A stretch of DNA of 64,000 nt from an uncultured Reyranella sp. (GCF_945957355.1 NZ_CAMFKM010000008.1:124001-188000); one strand, 5' to 3'; counted from the stretch's first letter, positions 27,662-36,535 are shown. The notes: generated by a model not told the origin, from the sequence alone. A program made the numbers and translations.

Positions 27662-29065
27662 CTACAGACCCAGCGGCGACAGGTCCGGCGTCCGCTTGTG
27701 GAAATCGGTTGCGTCCTGCAGCGCCTTTCCGATCCTGAGCACCGTGCCCTCGGCGTAGGGCTTGCCGAGGAGCTGGATGCCGATCGGCAGGCCGTTCGAG
27801 AAGCCACTGGGCAGCGAGAGGCCGCACAGGCCGAGATAGTTGCCGGGGCGGGTCATCAGCGAGATGGCGGGCGAGGTCTCGTCGACCTCGGTGACCGGGA
27901 TCGCCCCCGAGGCCAGCGCCGGCGTCAGCAGCGCGTCGTAGGGGGCCATCCAGGCGTTGAACGCCGCACGGCGCTCACCCATGCGGCGAAGCTCTTCGGC
28001 ATAGAGCGCAGGCGCGAAGCCCTTGGCGGCCATCGCGCGGCCACGCACGCCGGCACCGATCGGCTGGTTCATGTCCTCGATCCAGCCGCGGTGGAGGGAC
28101 CACAGTTCCGAGGCCGAGATCGAGCCCGCGCCGACGCCGAGATTGAAGTACCATTCGGGGATCTTCACCGGCTCGACGATGGCACCCAGTTCTTCCAGCT
28201 TCTGGGCAGACGCCTGCCAGGCTTGGATCACGTCGGCATGGCACGCGGGCAACGAGGAGGCATCCGGCAGGGCGATGCGCATGCCCTTGATCGAGGCGCC
28301 CTTGGTCGAAGCGGTGAAGTCCTCGAGCGGCTGGCCGAGAGTCGTGGGATCGCGCGGATCGGGGCCCGCCAGCGCGTTGAGCATGAGGGCGCAATCCTCG
28401 ACCGAGCGCGCCATTGGACCGATAGAGTCCAGCGTCCACGACAACAGCATCGTGCCATGCAGGCTGATGCGACCGAACGTGACCTTGAGGCCGACCAGCC
28501 CGTTGAAGGCGCAGGGGATGCGCACCGAGCCGCCGGTATCGCTGCCGATGCCCGCGGGCGTCAGCCGCGCCGCGACGGCGACGCCGGTGCCGCTCGACGA
28601 GCCGCCGGGTGTGCGGTGGGTTTCGAGGTCCCAGGGGTTCCACGGCGTGCCCATCAGCGGGTTGGTGCCCCAGCCGCCGAAGGCAAATTCGACCATGTGC
28701 AGCTTGCCGAGCGGGATCATGCCGGCCGCGGTCAGGCGCTCCACGGTATTGGAGGTCTCGGTGGCGACGCGCTTCTCCCACATCTTGGAGCCGGCGGTGC
28801 CTATGCGGCCGGCGATGTCGCAGAGATCCTTGTAGGCGACAGGCAGCCCGTGCAGGCGTGGCAGCGGAAATCCCGAGGCGCGGGCGGCGTCGGCGCCGTC
28901 GGCGATCGCGCGAGCTTCCTTCCCATAGACCTCGGTGAAGGCGTGCAGTTTGCCGTCGGCCTTCTCGATGCGCGCAAGCAGGGAGTCGACGATCTCGCGG
29001 GATGAGAAGCGTTTGGCCGCGAGACCAGCCGCGAGTTCGGTCAAGGTGAGTTCATGCAGAGACAT
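27662..29065 (-). CDS. Amidase-signature family hydrolase (GatA-like)
   Basis: 467 residues. The Ser-cisSer-Lys triad is readable: K79 in VAYKDLCD, S156 in GGSSSGT and nucleophile S180 in GIGSDTGGSVRIP. This is the amidase-signature family, which covers GatA and free amidases acting on aliphatic or aryl amides, urea derivatives or indoleacetamide. No GatB or GatC is nearby, so it is more likely a metabolic amidase than part of the transamidosome. It starts inside the stop of the SDR gene (TGATG), so the two are likely coupled. Confidence 0.87.
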   Translation of the reverse strand: MSLHELTLTELAAGLAAKRFSSREIVDSLLARIEKADGKLHAFTEVYGKEARAIADGADAARASGFPLPRLHGLPVAYKDLCDIAGRIGTAGSKMWEKRVATETSNTVERLTAAGMIPLGKLHMVEFAFGGWGTNPLMGTPWNPWDLETHRTPGGSSSGTGVAVAARLTPAGIGSDTGGSVRIPCAFNGLVGLKVTFGRISLHGTMLLSWTLDSIGPMARSVEDCALMLNALAGPDPRDPTTLGQPLEDFTASTKGASIKGMRIALPDASSLPACHADVIQAWQASAQKLEELGAIVEPVKIPEWYFNLGVGAGSISASELWSLHRGWIEDMNQPIGAGVRGRAMAAKGFAPALYAEELRRMGERRAAFNAWMAPYDALLTPALASGAIPVTEVDETSPAISLMTRPGNYLGLCGLSLPSGFSNGLPIGIQLLGKPYAEGTVLRIGKALQDATDFHKRTPDLSPLGL

Positions 29066-29808
29066 CAGTAGGTAGCCCGTCCACCAGAGAGATCGAAAAC
29101 CGCACCCGTCGCGAAGGTGCAATGGGAGGAGGCGAGCCAGGCGACCATCTCGGCCACTTCCCCGACTTCGCCGAAGCGGTTCATTGGGATCTTGGACAGC
29201 ATGTAGTTGATGTGTTGCTCGGTCATCTGGCTGAACAGTTCCGTCTTCACCACCGCCGGCGCGACGCAGTTCACCAGCACGCCTGTCGTAGCAAGTTCCT
29301 TGCCGAGCGACTTGGTGAGGCCGATGACGGCGGCCTTGGAGGCGGAATAGGCCGAGGCATTGGGATTGCCCTCCTTGCCGGCCACCGAGGCGATGTTGAC
29401 GATGCGGCCCCAGCCGCGCTGCACCATGCCGTCGACCACCGCCCGGTTGCAGAGGAAGACACCCGTCAGGTTGATGTCGATCACCTGACGCCAGGCATCG
29501 ACGGGATACTTGGCAACGGTCGTATTGGGGCCGGTGATACCGGCGCTGGCGACCAGGATGTCCGGCGGTGCGAGCAACTTCTCGGTCTCGGCGAGCGCCC
29601 GGGCGACGTCCGCCTCGCTGGTCACGTCGACGGCGATGGCCACCGCACCCTTCAGGGTCGCGGCGGACTGCTTCGCGCGCTCGGGATCGCGGTCCCACAA
29701 GGCGACCCGTCCGCCGCCCTGGGTGATCTTCGCGGCGCAGGCGAGGCCTATGCCCCGCGCGCCACCGGTGACGATCGCGGTCCGGCCCCGGAACGGTTCG
29801 GGTTCCAT
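29065..29808 (-). CDS. SDR-family oxidoreductase (FabG-like)
   Basis: 247 residues, classical short-chain dehydrogenase/reductase. NAD(P)-binding TGGARGIG at 14-21, S141, Y154 and K158 (AYSASKAA) form the catalytic set. The fold is 3-oxoacyl-ACP reductase-like, but with an amidase next door it is probably a catabolic alcohol or hydroxyacid dehydrogenase. The ATG at 29808 is preceded by GGGAGA; an ATG eleven codons earlier has no site. It is divergent from the moxR gene, with 107 bp between starts. Confidence 0.88.
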   Translation of the reverse strand: MEPEPFRGRTAIVTGGARGIGLACAAKITQGGGRVALWDRDPERAKQSAATLKGAVAIAVDVTSEADVARALAETEKLLAPPDILVASAGITGPNTTVAKYPVDAWRQVIDINLTGVFLCNRAVVDGMVQRGWGRIVNIASVAGKEGNPNASAYSASKAAVIGLTKSLGKELATTGVLVNCVAPAVVKTELFSQMTEQHINYMLSKIPMNRFGEVGEVAEMVAWLASSHCTFATGAVFDLSGGRATY

Positions 29809-29915
29809 GTCTTTCTCCCAAATCATTGAATTATCGTACAATTCCCAGCATATCGGCGCGCCGGGGCATCCGCTACACTGAGCGCTTCGGTGCCTCGAGT
29901 TTTAGCGGGAGTTTC

Positions 29916-30839
29916 ATGCCTTCGCCCATTCCGGCGTCCATTGACGCCACCGTTGAGCTGCTGAAGGGCGGCGACTACATCGCCGACCGCAGCCTCGCCA
30001 CGGTCCTCTATCTCGCCCTCAAGCTGGGCCGTCCGCTATTCTGCGAAGGCGAGGCGGGAGTCGGCAAAACCGAGATCGCCAAGGTCCTGTCCGAAACCCT
30101 GAAGCGGCCGCTGATCCGGCTGCAATGCTATGAGGGCCTCGACGTCGCGTCGGCGGTGTACGAATGGAACTACGCCCGCCAGATGATCGAGATCCGTCTC
30201 GCCGAAGCACAGGGCGTGCACAACCGCGGTGAACTCGCGGCCGATATTTTCGACGAGAAGTTCCTGATCCGCCGTCCGCTGCTCGAGGCGCTGCAGCCGC
30301 ATGTCGACGGCGCGCCGATCCTGCTGATCGACGAGCTCGACCGTACCGACGAGCCGTTCGAGGCGTACCTGCTCGAAGTCCTGTCGGATTTCCAGGTGAC
30401 GATCCCCGAACTCGGTACGGTGAAGGCGGCGGAGCGGCCGATCGTCATCATCACGTCCAACCGCACGCGCGAAATCCACGATGCGCTGAAGCGACGCTGC
30501 TTCTATCACTGGGTCGACTATCCGGACCTCAAGCGCGAACTCGAAATCCTGAAGGTCAAGGCGCCGGGAGCGAGCGAGCGTCTGTCGCGCCAGGTCGTGG
30601 GCTTCGTCCAGGAACTGCGCAAGCTCGACCTGTTCAAAGCGCCGGGCGTCGCCGAGTCGATCGACTGGTCGACGGCCCTGTCGGAACTCGACGTGCTCGA
30701 TCTCGACCCGCGGACGATCAACGACACGTTGGGTGTGCTGCTCAAGTACCAGGACGACATCCAGCGCCTGCAGGGCTCGGAAGCGGCCGAGATCCTGCGC
30801 AAGGTAAAGTCCGACATAGCCGCTCAGCCGCTGGGCTGA
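29916..30839 (+). CDS. MoxR-family AAA+ ATPase (CoxD-like)
   Basis: 307 residues. Walker A GEAGVGKT at 45-52, Walker B ILLIDELDRTD and sensor region IITSNRTRE are intact. MoxR ATPases are chaperones that mature metalloenzymes or insert cofactors. The CoxD type works with a VWA partner on the molybdenum-copper or molybdenum-sulfur centre of hydroxylases. Here the VWA protein is directly downstream, followed by XdhC and MoeA/MocA-like genes, which supports that role. GGGAG precedes the ATG. Its last codons form part of a perfect hairpin with the next gene's start. Confidence 0.88.
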   Translation: MPSPIPASIDATVELLKGGDYIADRSLATVLYLALKLGRPLFCEGEAGVGKTEIAKVLSETLKRPLIRLQCYEGLDVASAVYEWNYARQMIEIRLAEAQGVHNRGELAADIFDEKFLIRRPLLEALQPHVDGAPILLIDELDRTDEPFEAYLLEVLSDFQVTIPELGTVKAAERPIVIITSNRTREIHDALKRRCFYHWVDYPDLKRELEILKVKAPGASERLSRQVVGFVQELRKLDLFKAPGVAESIDWSTALSELDVLDLDPRTINDTLGVLLKYQDDIQRLQGSEAAEILRKVKSDIAAQPLG

Positions 30840-30847
30840 GCGGCTAT
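30816..30847 (+). promoter_or_regulatory. RNA hairpin linking the moxR stop to the VWA-gene start
   Basis: A 14-bp perfect inverted repeat, ATAGCCGCTCAGCC at 30816-30829 and GGCTGAGCGGCTAT at 30834-30847, with a 4-nt loop. The right arm contains the moxR stop TGA (30837-30839) and the first two bases of the downstream ATG (30846-30848). No Shine-Dalgarno is visible for that ATG. In mRNA the start would be buried unless ribosomes finishing moxR melt the stem, suggesting strict translational coupling. There is no T-tract, so it is not an intrinsic terminator. Confidence 0.6.
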
Positions 30848-32105
30848 GGATACGCTGCCCGATCCGCCGGCCGGGCTTCCGGGACGCGAGCCGCGTGACG
30901 GCAAGCTTGCGACCAACATCGTGCATTTCGCGCGGACCTTGCGCACGGCGGGGCTGCGGGTTGGGCCGGGGCAGATCCTGCGCGCCATCGAGGCGGTGGA
31001 GGCGGCCGGCCTGCGGAACCGTGATGACTTCTATTGGACGCTGCATTCGGTGTTCGTGAACCGCCGCGACCAGCGGGAGATCTTTGACCAGGCATTCCAC
31101 GTCTACTGGCGCAATCCGCGCCTGCTCGAGAAGATGATGGACATGCTGCTGCCGCAGATCGGCGTGCCGGCCGAGCAGGACAAGGGCAAGCAGCTCAGCC
31201 GCCGTCTCCAGGAAGCACTGCAGCCCGGGCAGGGAGAGGCGCCGGAGCAGTCGGAAGAGCCGCCGGAAGTCGAGGTGGAGGCGACCTTCACCGTGTCCGA
31301 CCGAGAAGTGCTGCAGACCCGGGATTTCGAGCAGATGTCCCAGACAGAGATCGACGAAGCCCTGCGGGCGATCTCGCGTCTGCGCCTGCCGGTGCCGGAG
31401 CGGCGCACCCGCCGCTACCAGTCGGCGCGGCGCGGGCCGCGCATTGATTTCCGCGCCTCACTGCGCCGCGCGATGCGGCCGGAGGGGCTGACGGAGCTGG
31501 CCCGCCGCGAACCGCGCCGCCGCCCGCCGCCGCTCGTCATCCTGTGCGACATCTCAGGCTCGATGGCCCGCTATACGCGCATGTTCCTGCATTTCATGCA
31601 CGCCATCACCAACGACCGGGATCGCGTCTACTGCTTCACCTTCGGCACGCGCCTGTCGAACGTGACGCGCGCCCTGCGCAACCGCGACGTCGATATTGCC
31701 TTGCAGAAGGCTTCCTCGCAGGTCGAGGACTGGTCGGGCGGCACGCGCATCGGGCAGGCGCTGCACGAGTTCAACAACAAGTGGTCACGCCGCGTGCTGG
31801 GGCAGGGCGCGGTGGTTCTCCTTATCACAGACGGGCTCGATCGCGAAGGTGCGAGCGGGTTGGATGAGGAAATGGAACGCCTGCATAAGTCCTGCTCACG
31901 CATGATCTGGCTGAACCCACTCTTGCGGTACGGCGGCTACGAGCCCAAATCTCAGGGGAACAAGGCCATGCTGCCGCATGTCGACGAATTCAGGCCCGTC
32001 CACAACCTGGAGAGCCTGTCCGGCCTGATCGCGGCGCTGGGCGCCCGTACCGCCGGGGCCGACAAGCGGCTCGCGGGTTGGCAGACCGAACTTCGCAAGG
32101 AGTAG
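30846..32105 (+). CDS. VWA domain protein, CoxE-like
   Basis: 419 residues. The C-terminal half (about 225-400) is a von Willebrand A domain with the MIDAS motif DISGS in VILCDISGSMARY. The N-terminal part is a helical, Glu/Arg-rich region with EVEVEATFTVSDREVLQ. This is the partner of MoxR/CoxD ATPases in carbon monoxide dehydrogenase and xanthine dehydrogenase gene clusters, where the pair helps assemble the active site. The start is the ATG at 30846, 6 bp after the moxR stop and inside a hairpin. It is followed by xdhC pieces after 3 bp. Confidence 0.87.
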   Translation: MDTLPDPPAGLPGREPRDGKLATNIVHFARTLRTAGLRVGPGQILRAIEAVEAAGLRNRDDFYWTLHSVFVNRRDQREIFDQAFHVYWRNPRLLEKMMDMLLPQIGVPAEQDKGKQLSRRLQEALQPGQGEAPEQSEEPPEVEVEATFTVSDREVLQTRDFEQMSQTEIDEALRAISRLRLPVPERRTRRYQSARRGPRIDFRASLRRAMRPEGLTELARREPRRRPPPLVILCDISGSMARYTRMFLHFMHAITNDRDRVYCFTFGTRLSNVTRALRNRDVDIALQKASSQVEDWSGGTRIGQALHEFNNKWSRRVLGQGAVVLLITDGLDREGASGLDEEMERLHKSCSRMIWLNPLLRYGGYEPKSQGNKAMLPHVDEFRPVHNLESLSGLIAALGARTAGADKRLAGWQTELRKE

Positions 32106-32108
32106 ACC

Positions 32109-32429
32109 ATGAGCGATGCGCTGGAAGTTCTCGATCAGGTCGGCAAGTGGAAGGCCGGGGGCAAGGGCGTCGCTATCGCCACCGTCATCGTCACCTGGGG
32201 ATCCTCGCCGCGCCCCGTGGGCAGCCAGCTCGGTGTCGACGATGCCGGCAACATGGTGGGGTCGGTGTCCGGCGGCTGCATCGAGGGCGCGGTCGTCAAG
32301 GAGGCGCTGGACGCTATCAAGGACGGCAAGCCACGCCTGCTCGATTTCGGCGTCACCGACGAGCAGGCCTGGGACGTCGGTCTGGCCTGCGGCGGCAAGG
32401 TCCAGGTGTTCGTCGAGAAGGTGAACTGA
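32109..32429 (+). CDS. XdhC/CoxI N-terminal domain protein (split XdhC, part 1)
   Basis: 106 residues covering only the XdhC_CoxI domain, with the conserved VTWGSSPRPVGSQLGV and VSGGCIEGAVVKEA. XdhC proteins bind the molybdenum cofactor and guide its sulfuration before insertion into xanthine dehydrogenase. Here the domain is a separate short gene, ending 4 bp before a second protein with the Rossmann half. This is a known alternative architecture rather than an evident frameshift, because each part has its own ATG and clean ends. Confidence 0.85.
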   Translation: MSDALEVLDQVGKWKAGGKGVAIATVIVTWGSSPRPVGSQLGVDDAGNMVGSVSGGCIEGAVVKEALDAIKDGKPRLLDFGVTDEQAWDVGLACGGKVQVFVEKVN

Positions 32430-32433
32430 TCAG

Positions 32434-33162
32434 ATGAAAACCGAAACCCTCGCCGCCCTCCAGGATGCGCGCACCAAGCGGCGGGCCGTCACGCTCGCTA
32501 CCCGCCTCGGCGATGCGGCCGAAGCGCTGGTCTATCGCGACGATGCCAAAGGCGAGCTGGCGGGCGACGCCGAGATCGTTGCGGCCGCCCAGCGCGCCAT
32601 GGATATCGGCAAGAGCGAGACCGTCGAGATTGGCGGCGCCAAGATCTTCCTCAACGTCTACGTGCCTCCGCCGCGGCTGATCATCGTCGGCGCCGTGCAC
32701 ATCGCGCAGTCGCTGGCGCCGATGGCGGCCATGCTGGAATTCGACGTCACGGTCGTCGATCCGCGCGGCGCCTGGGCCACGACCCAGCGCTTCCCCGGCG
32801 TGAAGGTCATCCAGGACTGGGCCGACGAGGCATTTCAGGCCATGGGGCTCGACAGCTCGACTGCCGTCGTGACCCTGACCCATGATCCCAAGCTCGACGA
32901 TCCGGCGCTCGAGTCGGCGCTGAAATCCAACGTCTTCTACATCGGTGCACTGGGCAGCCGGCGCACCCACGCCAAGCGCAAGGAGCGGCTGGCCGAAGTC
33001 GGCATCACCGAGGAGATGTTCGCGCGTGTCCATGGGCCGGTGGGCCTCAACATCGGCGCCAAGTCGCCGGCGGAAATCGCCGTCTCCATCCTGGGCCAGA
33101 TCATCGAGGTGCGGGCACGCCGCCTCGAAGCGCTCTCGGCGCCGAAGGTCGCCGCGGCGTGA
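32434..33162 (+). CDS. XdhC family Rossmann-domain protein (split XdhC, part 2)
   Basis: 242 residues. The C-terminal XdhC Rossmann region is clear: LIIVGAVHIAQSLAPMAAML, DVTVVDPRGAWA and YIGALGSRRTHAKR. The N-terminal 80 residues resemble a second, shorter XdhC_CoxI-like segment with LVYRDDAKGELAG. Together with the preceding 106-residue protein it should supply sulfurated molybdenum cofactor. It overlaps the downstream gene by 4 bp (GTGA at 33159-33162). Confidence 0.86.
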   Translation: MKTETLAALQDARTKRRAVTLATRLGDAAEALVYRDDAKGELAGDAEIVAAAQRAMDIGKSETVEIGGAKIFLNVYVPPPRLIIVGAVHIAQSLAPMAAMLEFDVTVVDPRGAWATTQRFPGVKVIQDWADEAFQAMGLDSSTAVVTLTHDPKLDDPALESALKSNVFYIGALGSRRTHAKRKERLAEVGITEEMFARVHGPVGLNIGAKSPAEIAVSILGQIIEVRARRLEALSAPKVAAA

Positions 33163-34823
33163 GATTCGGCGAGACACCGGTCGACGAAGCCGCGGGCGCC
33201 ATCCTGGCGCACAGCCGGCGTGCTGACGGGATCAACTTCTCCAAGGGCCGCGTCCTCTCGGACGAGGATATCGCGCGCCTGAAAGAAGCCGGCGTTTCGA
33301 CGGTCGTGGCCGCGCGCCTCGATGCCGACGACATGCACGAGGACGAAGCGGCCGCGACGGTGGCGCACGCGCTTGCGGGCGAAGGGATCGATGTCACCGC
33401 GCCCTTCACCGGCCGCTGCAATCACTTCGCCCGCGAGGCCGGGCTCGCCGTGCTCGACCGGGAGCGGATCGACGCGCTGAACGAGTTGGACGAGTCGGTG
33501 ACGGTCGCCACCTTGCCGCCTTTCGCGAGGGTCGAACCGCGCCAGATGGTGGCGACGGTGAAGATCATTCCCTATGGCGCACCACGCGCCGCGGTCGCAC
33601 GAGCAGTCGCGGTCGCCAAGGAGGCGAACCGGCCGATGATCTCCGTGGCGCCATTCCAGGCGATGCGCGCCGGCCTCGTCCAGACGAAGCTGCCGGGCAC
33701 GCGGGACAAGGTCCTCGACAAGGCGGTCGGCACGACGACCAAGCGCCTGACGTCTCTCGGCAGCATTCTGAACGGCGAGCGCCGTGTCGCTCACGACGCC
33801 CAGGCGATCGCCACTGCGCTGGCCGAGCTGAAGTCAGAGGGCTGCGACCTGTTCCTGATCGCCGGAGCCTCGGCGATCGTCGATCGCCACGATGTGGTGC
33901 CAGCCGGCATAGAAGCGGCAGGCGGCACGGTCATCCATTTCGGCATGCCGGTCGATCCGGGCAACCTGCTGCTCACGGCGGAGCTGGACGGCAAACCGGT
34001 GCTGGGCCTGCCGGGCTGCGCCAAGTCGCCGAAGTACAACGGTTTCGACATGGTGCTGGAGCGGCTGGCCGCGCGCCTGCCGGTCGGCCGTGCCGAGATC
34101 GTGCGCATGGGATCAGGTGGATTGTTGGCGGAAATCCCCAGCCGTCCGCAGCCGCGCGACGAGACCGAGGCCGAAGACGCGGGTCCTCAGCAGGCGCCTC
34201 GCGTTGCGGTACTGGTGCTGGCCGCTGGCCGTTCGACCCGCATGGGCGGTCCGAACAAGCTCCTGGCTGAGGCGGACGGCGCGCCCCTCGTGGTCCATGC
34301 GGTGAAGGCAGCGCTGACCTCGCAGGCGGTCGAGGTCGTCGTCGTGCTGGGCCATATGGCCGGCGAGATCCGACCCGTGATCGAGAAGGCGCTGCCGCCG
34401 AAGGCGAGGGTGCGCTTCGTCACCAATCCCGATTTTGCCGACGGGCTCAGCACCTCGGTTCGGACCGGTATCGGAGAGCTGGGCAGCAACGTGGATGCGG
34501 CCATCGTCCAACTCGGTGACATGCCGGGCGTCGGGGCGCCGCTGCTCAACCGCCTGATGGCGGCCTTCAGTCCCGTCGAAGGACGTTCGATCTGCGTGCC
34601 GACCGTCGGCGGCAAGCGCGGCAATCCCGTCCTGTGGGCACGCCGCTTCTTTGCCGAGATGACGAACCTTTCCGGCGACAGCGGCGCCAAGCACCTGATC
34701 GGTGAGCATGCCGATCTGGTCTGCGAGGTCGAAATGACGGGCGAAGCGGCGATCACCGACATCGACACGCCCGAAGCGCTGGCCGCCTGGCGGGCGCGCT
34801 CCCGCGAAGAGAACCAACCATGA
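33159..34823 (+). CDS. Fusion: MoeA-like molybdopterin-binding domain + MocA-like nucleotidyltransferase
   Basis: 554 residues from a GTG start overlapping the previous stop. Residues 1-340 resemble the MoeA/MogA-type molybdopterin-binding domain, with FLIAGASAIVDRHDVVP and LGLPGCAKSPKYNGFD. Residues 345-554 form an NTP-transferase domain with VLAAGRSTRMGGPNKLL, the signature of MocA/MobA enzymes that attach CMP or GMP to the cofactor. CMP (molybdopterin cytosine dinucleotide) is the form used by aldehyde/CO/xanthine-type hydroxylases of the CoxL family, fitting the cluster. The fusion joins metal or cofactor handling to nucleotide transfer. Confidence 0.86.
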   Translation: MRFGETPVDEAAGAILAHSRRADGINFSKGRVLSDEDIARLKEAGVSTVVAARLDADDMHEDEAAATVAHALAGEGIDVTAPFTGRCNHFAREAGLAVLDRERIDALNELDESVTVATLPPFARVEPRQMVATVKIIPYGAPRAAVARAVAVAKEANRPMISVAPFQAMRAGLVQTKLPGTRDKVLDKAVGTTTKRLTSLGSILNGERRVAHDAQAIATALAELKSEGCDLFLIAGASAIVDRHDVVPAGIEAAGGTVIHFGMPVDPGNLLLTAELDGKPVLGLPGCAKSPKYNGFDMVLERLAARLPVGRAEIVRMGSGGLLAEIPSRPQPRDETEAEDAGPQQAPRVAVLVLAAGRSTRMGGPNKLLAEADGAPLVVHAVKAALTSQAVEVVVVLGHMAGEIRPVIEKALPPKARVRFVTNPDFADGLSTSVRTGIGELGSNVDAAIVQLGDMPGVGAPLLNRLMAAFSPVEGRSICVPTVGGKRGNPVLWARRFFAEMTNLSGDSGAKHLIGEHADLVCEVEMTGEAAITDIDTPEALAAWRARSREENQP

Positions 34824-36040
34824 GCTTCGACGTTGCCGCCGTCCGCGGCCAGTTCCCGATCCTCTCCGAGATCATCGACGGGTTGCCCGTCCACTATCTC
34901 GACAATGGCGCCTCGGCGCAGACGCCGCTTGCCGTCATGGATGCGGTGCGTCGCTACGAGACGACCGGCCGCGCCAACGTGCTGCGCGGCGTCCATCGTC
35001 TGGCTGAACGTGCCACCGAGGCCTACGAGACTGCGCGTGCGCAGGTGGCGACCTTCCTCGGCGTGTCGACCATGGAGGTCATCTTCACCGGTGGCTGCAC
35101 GGCGGCCATCAACCTCGTCGCCTTCTCCTATGGCTCACTGCTGAAGCCCGGCGACCGCATCCTGCTGTCGGAACTCGAGCATCATTCCAACATCGTGCCG
35201 TGGCAACTGCTGCGTTCGCGCTCGGGCGTCGAGCTCGACATGCTGCCGGTCACGACCGACGGCCGAATCGATCTTTCTGCATTGCCGCGCCTGCTGACGC
35301 CCAAGACCAAGCTCGTGTCGCTGGCGCACGTCTCGAACGTGACGGGGGCGCTGCTCGACGTGCGGGCGGTCGTGGACGCGGCTCGGGCCGTCGGCGCGAA
35401 GGTGATGCTCGACGGCGCACAACGGGCGCCGCACGGACCGCTCGACCTGCCGTCGCTCGGCATCGATTTCTACGCCTTCGCCGGTCACAAGGCCTACGGG
35501 CCCAATGGCATCGGCGCCCTGTGGGGCCGGTCGGAACTTATGGAGGCGATGCCGCCGTTCATGGGGGGCGGCTCGATGATTGGCCGGGTGACCCTGGCCG
35601 AAACGACCTGGGCGCCACCGCCGCGCCGCTTCGAGGCGGGGACGCCAGCCATCGGTCCGGCCATCGGCCTCGGCGCCGCCTGCGCCTGGATGCAGGCCCT
35701 CGACTGGTCGGGGGCGCACGATCACGAAATGGGACTGGTGCAGCGCCTGATGGATGGCTTGCAGAAGATCGAGGGTGCGCAGCTCTTCGGCCCGGCCAGC
35801 CTGCAGAACCGCTATCCGGTCGTGTCCTTCATGCTGGAGGGCGTCCATCCGCACGACGTGGCGCAGACTCTCGATTCGTTCGGCGTGGCGGTGCGCGCCG
35901 GCCATCATTGCGCTCAGCCGCTGATGGACCGGTTCGATCTCGACGGCACGACACGCGTCTCGATGGCGCCGTACAACGACAATAGCGACATCGATGCACT
36001 GCTGGCCGGAGTCGCGCACGCCGCGAAGACCCTGCGATGA
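34820..36040 (+). CDS. sufS: Cysteine desulfurase, SufS type
   Basis: 406-residue class V PLP aminotransferase. The PLP lysine is K224 in AFAGHKAYGPNG. The persulfide cysteine is C364 in RAGHHCAQPLMD, in the SufS-like RxGHHCAxP motif (group II). The start overlaps the MoeA/MocA stop as ATGA. It releases sulfur from cysteine for iron-sulfur clusters or for sulfurating other cofactors. No sufBCD are present. In this position it may donate sulfur to the XdhC-bound molybdenum cofactor, which is inference from context. Confidence 0.88.
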   Translation: MSFDVAAVRGQFPILSEIIDGLPVHYLDNGASAQTPLAVMDAVRRYETTGRANVLRGVHRLAERATEAYETARAQVATFLGVSTMEVIFTGGCTAAINLVAFSYGSLLKPGDRILLSELEHHSNIVPWQLLRSRSGVELDMLPVTTDGRIDLSALPRLLTPKTKLVSLAHVSNVTGALLDVRAVVDAARAVGAKVMLDGAQRAPHGPLDLPSLGIDFYAFAGHKAYGPNGIGALWGRSELMEAMPPFMGGGSMIGRVTLAETTWAPPPRRFEAGTPAIGPAIGLGAACAWMQALDWSGAHDHEMGLVQRLMDGLQKIEGAQLFGPASLQNRYPVVSFMLEGVHPHDVAQTLDSFGVAVRAGHHCAQPLMDRFDLDGTTRVSMAPYNDNSDIDALLAGVAHAAKTLR

Positions 36041-36444
36041 GCGACCAGCTCTATCAGGAGCGCATCGTCGCACTCGCCAAGGCCAAGACGGGCGCTGGCA
36101 AGCTCGAGAACCCGACCAAAACAGCGCGACGCGACAACCCGCTGTGCGGTGATCGCGTGATCCTCGACGTGAAGCTCGACGGGGAAGGGCGCATTGCCGA
36201 GATCGGCCACCAGGTGCGCGGGTGTCTCCTGTGCCAGGCCTCGGCCTCGGCGCTGTCGTCGGTCGCCGTCGGTCGCAACGCCGCCGGCATCGCCGAACTG
36301 CGCCACGACGCCGAACGCGCGCTCGGCCGTGAACCGGGCGAGACGCATGAGCCATTCGACGCCTTCGCGCCCGTGGCTGCGCACAAGTCGCGCCAAGAGT
36401 GCGTACTTCTGCCGTTGGAAGCCCTGAAGGACGCGCTTTCGTAA
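36037..36444 (+). CDS. SufU-like sulfur acceptor/scaffold protein
   Basis: 135 residues, SufU/IscU-like fold. Conserved metal and sulfur ligands are C37 and D39 in NPLCGDR, C63/C66 in GCLLCQAS and C122 in SRQECVLLP. That C-D-C-C set matches the zinc-binding SufU of Gram-positive bacteria, which accepts persulfide from SufS, more than cluster-carrying IscU. It overlaps sufS by 4 bp (ATGA), so the two are probably made together. It is the last gene of the moxR operon, with 91 bp to the next gene. Confidence 0.85.
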   Translation: MSDQLYQERIVALAKAKTGAGKLENPTKTARRDNPLCGDRVILDVKLDGEGRIAEIGHQVRGCLLCQASASALSSVAVGRNAAGIAELRHDAERALGREPGETHEPFDAFAPVAAHKSRQECVLLPLEALKDALS

Positions 36445-36535
36445 ACACCTAGCGCACTCGTACTTTCGTCTCGCCACTGCCGCGCTTGCGTCACAGTCGC
36501 TGTGCACGGTGCATGGGCAACGTCCGGGAGAGACC

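Noticed and set aside
32109..33162. Frameshifted xdhC pseudogene
   Set aside because: Both pieces have their own start codons and domain boundaries at the split, so two real genes fit better.
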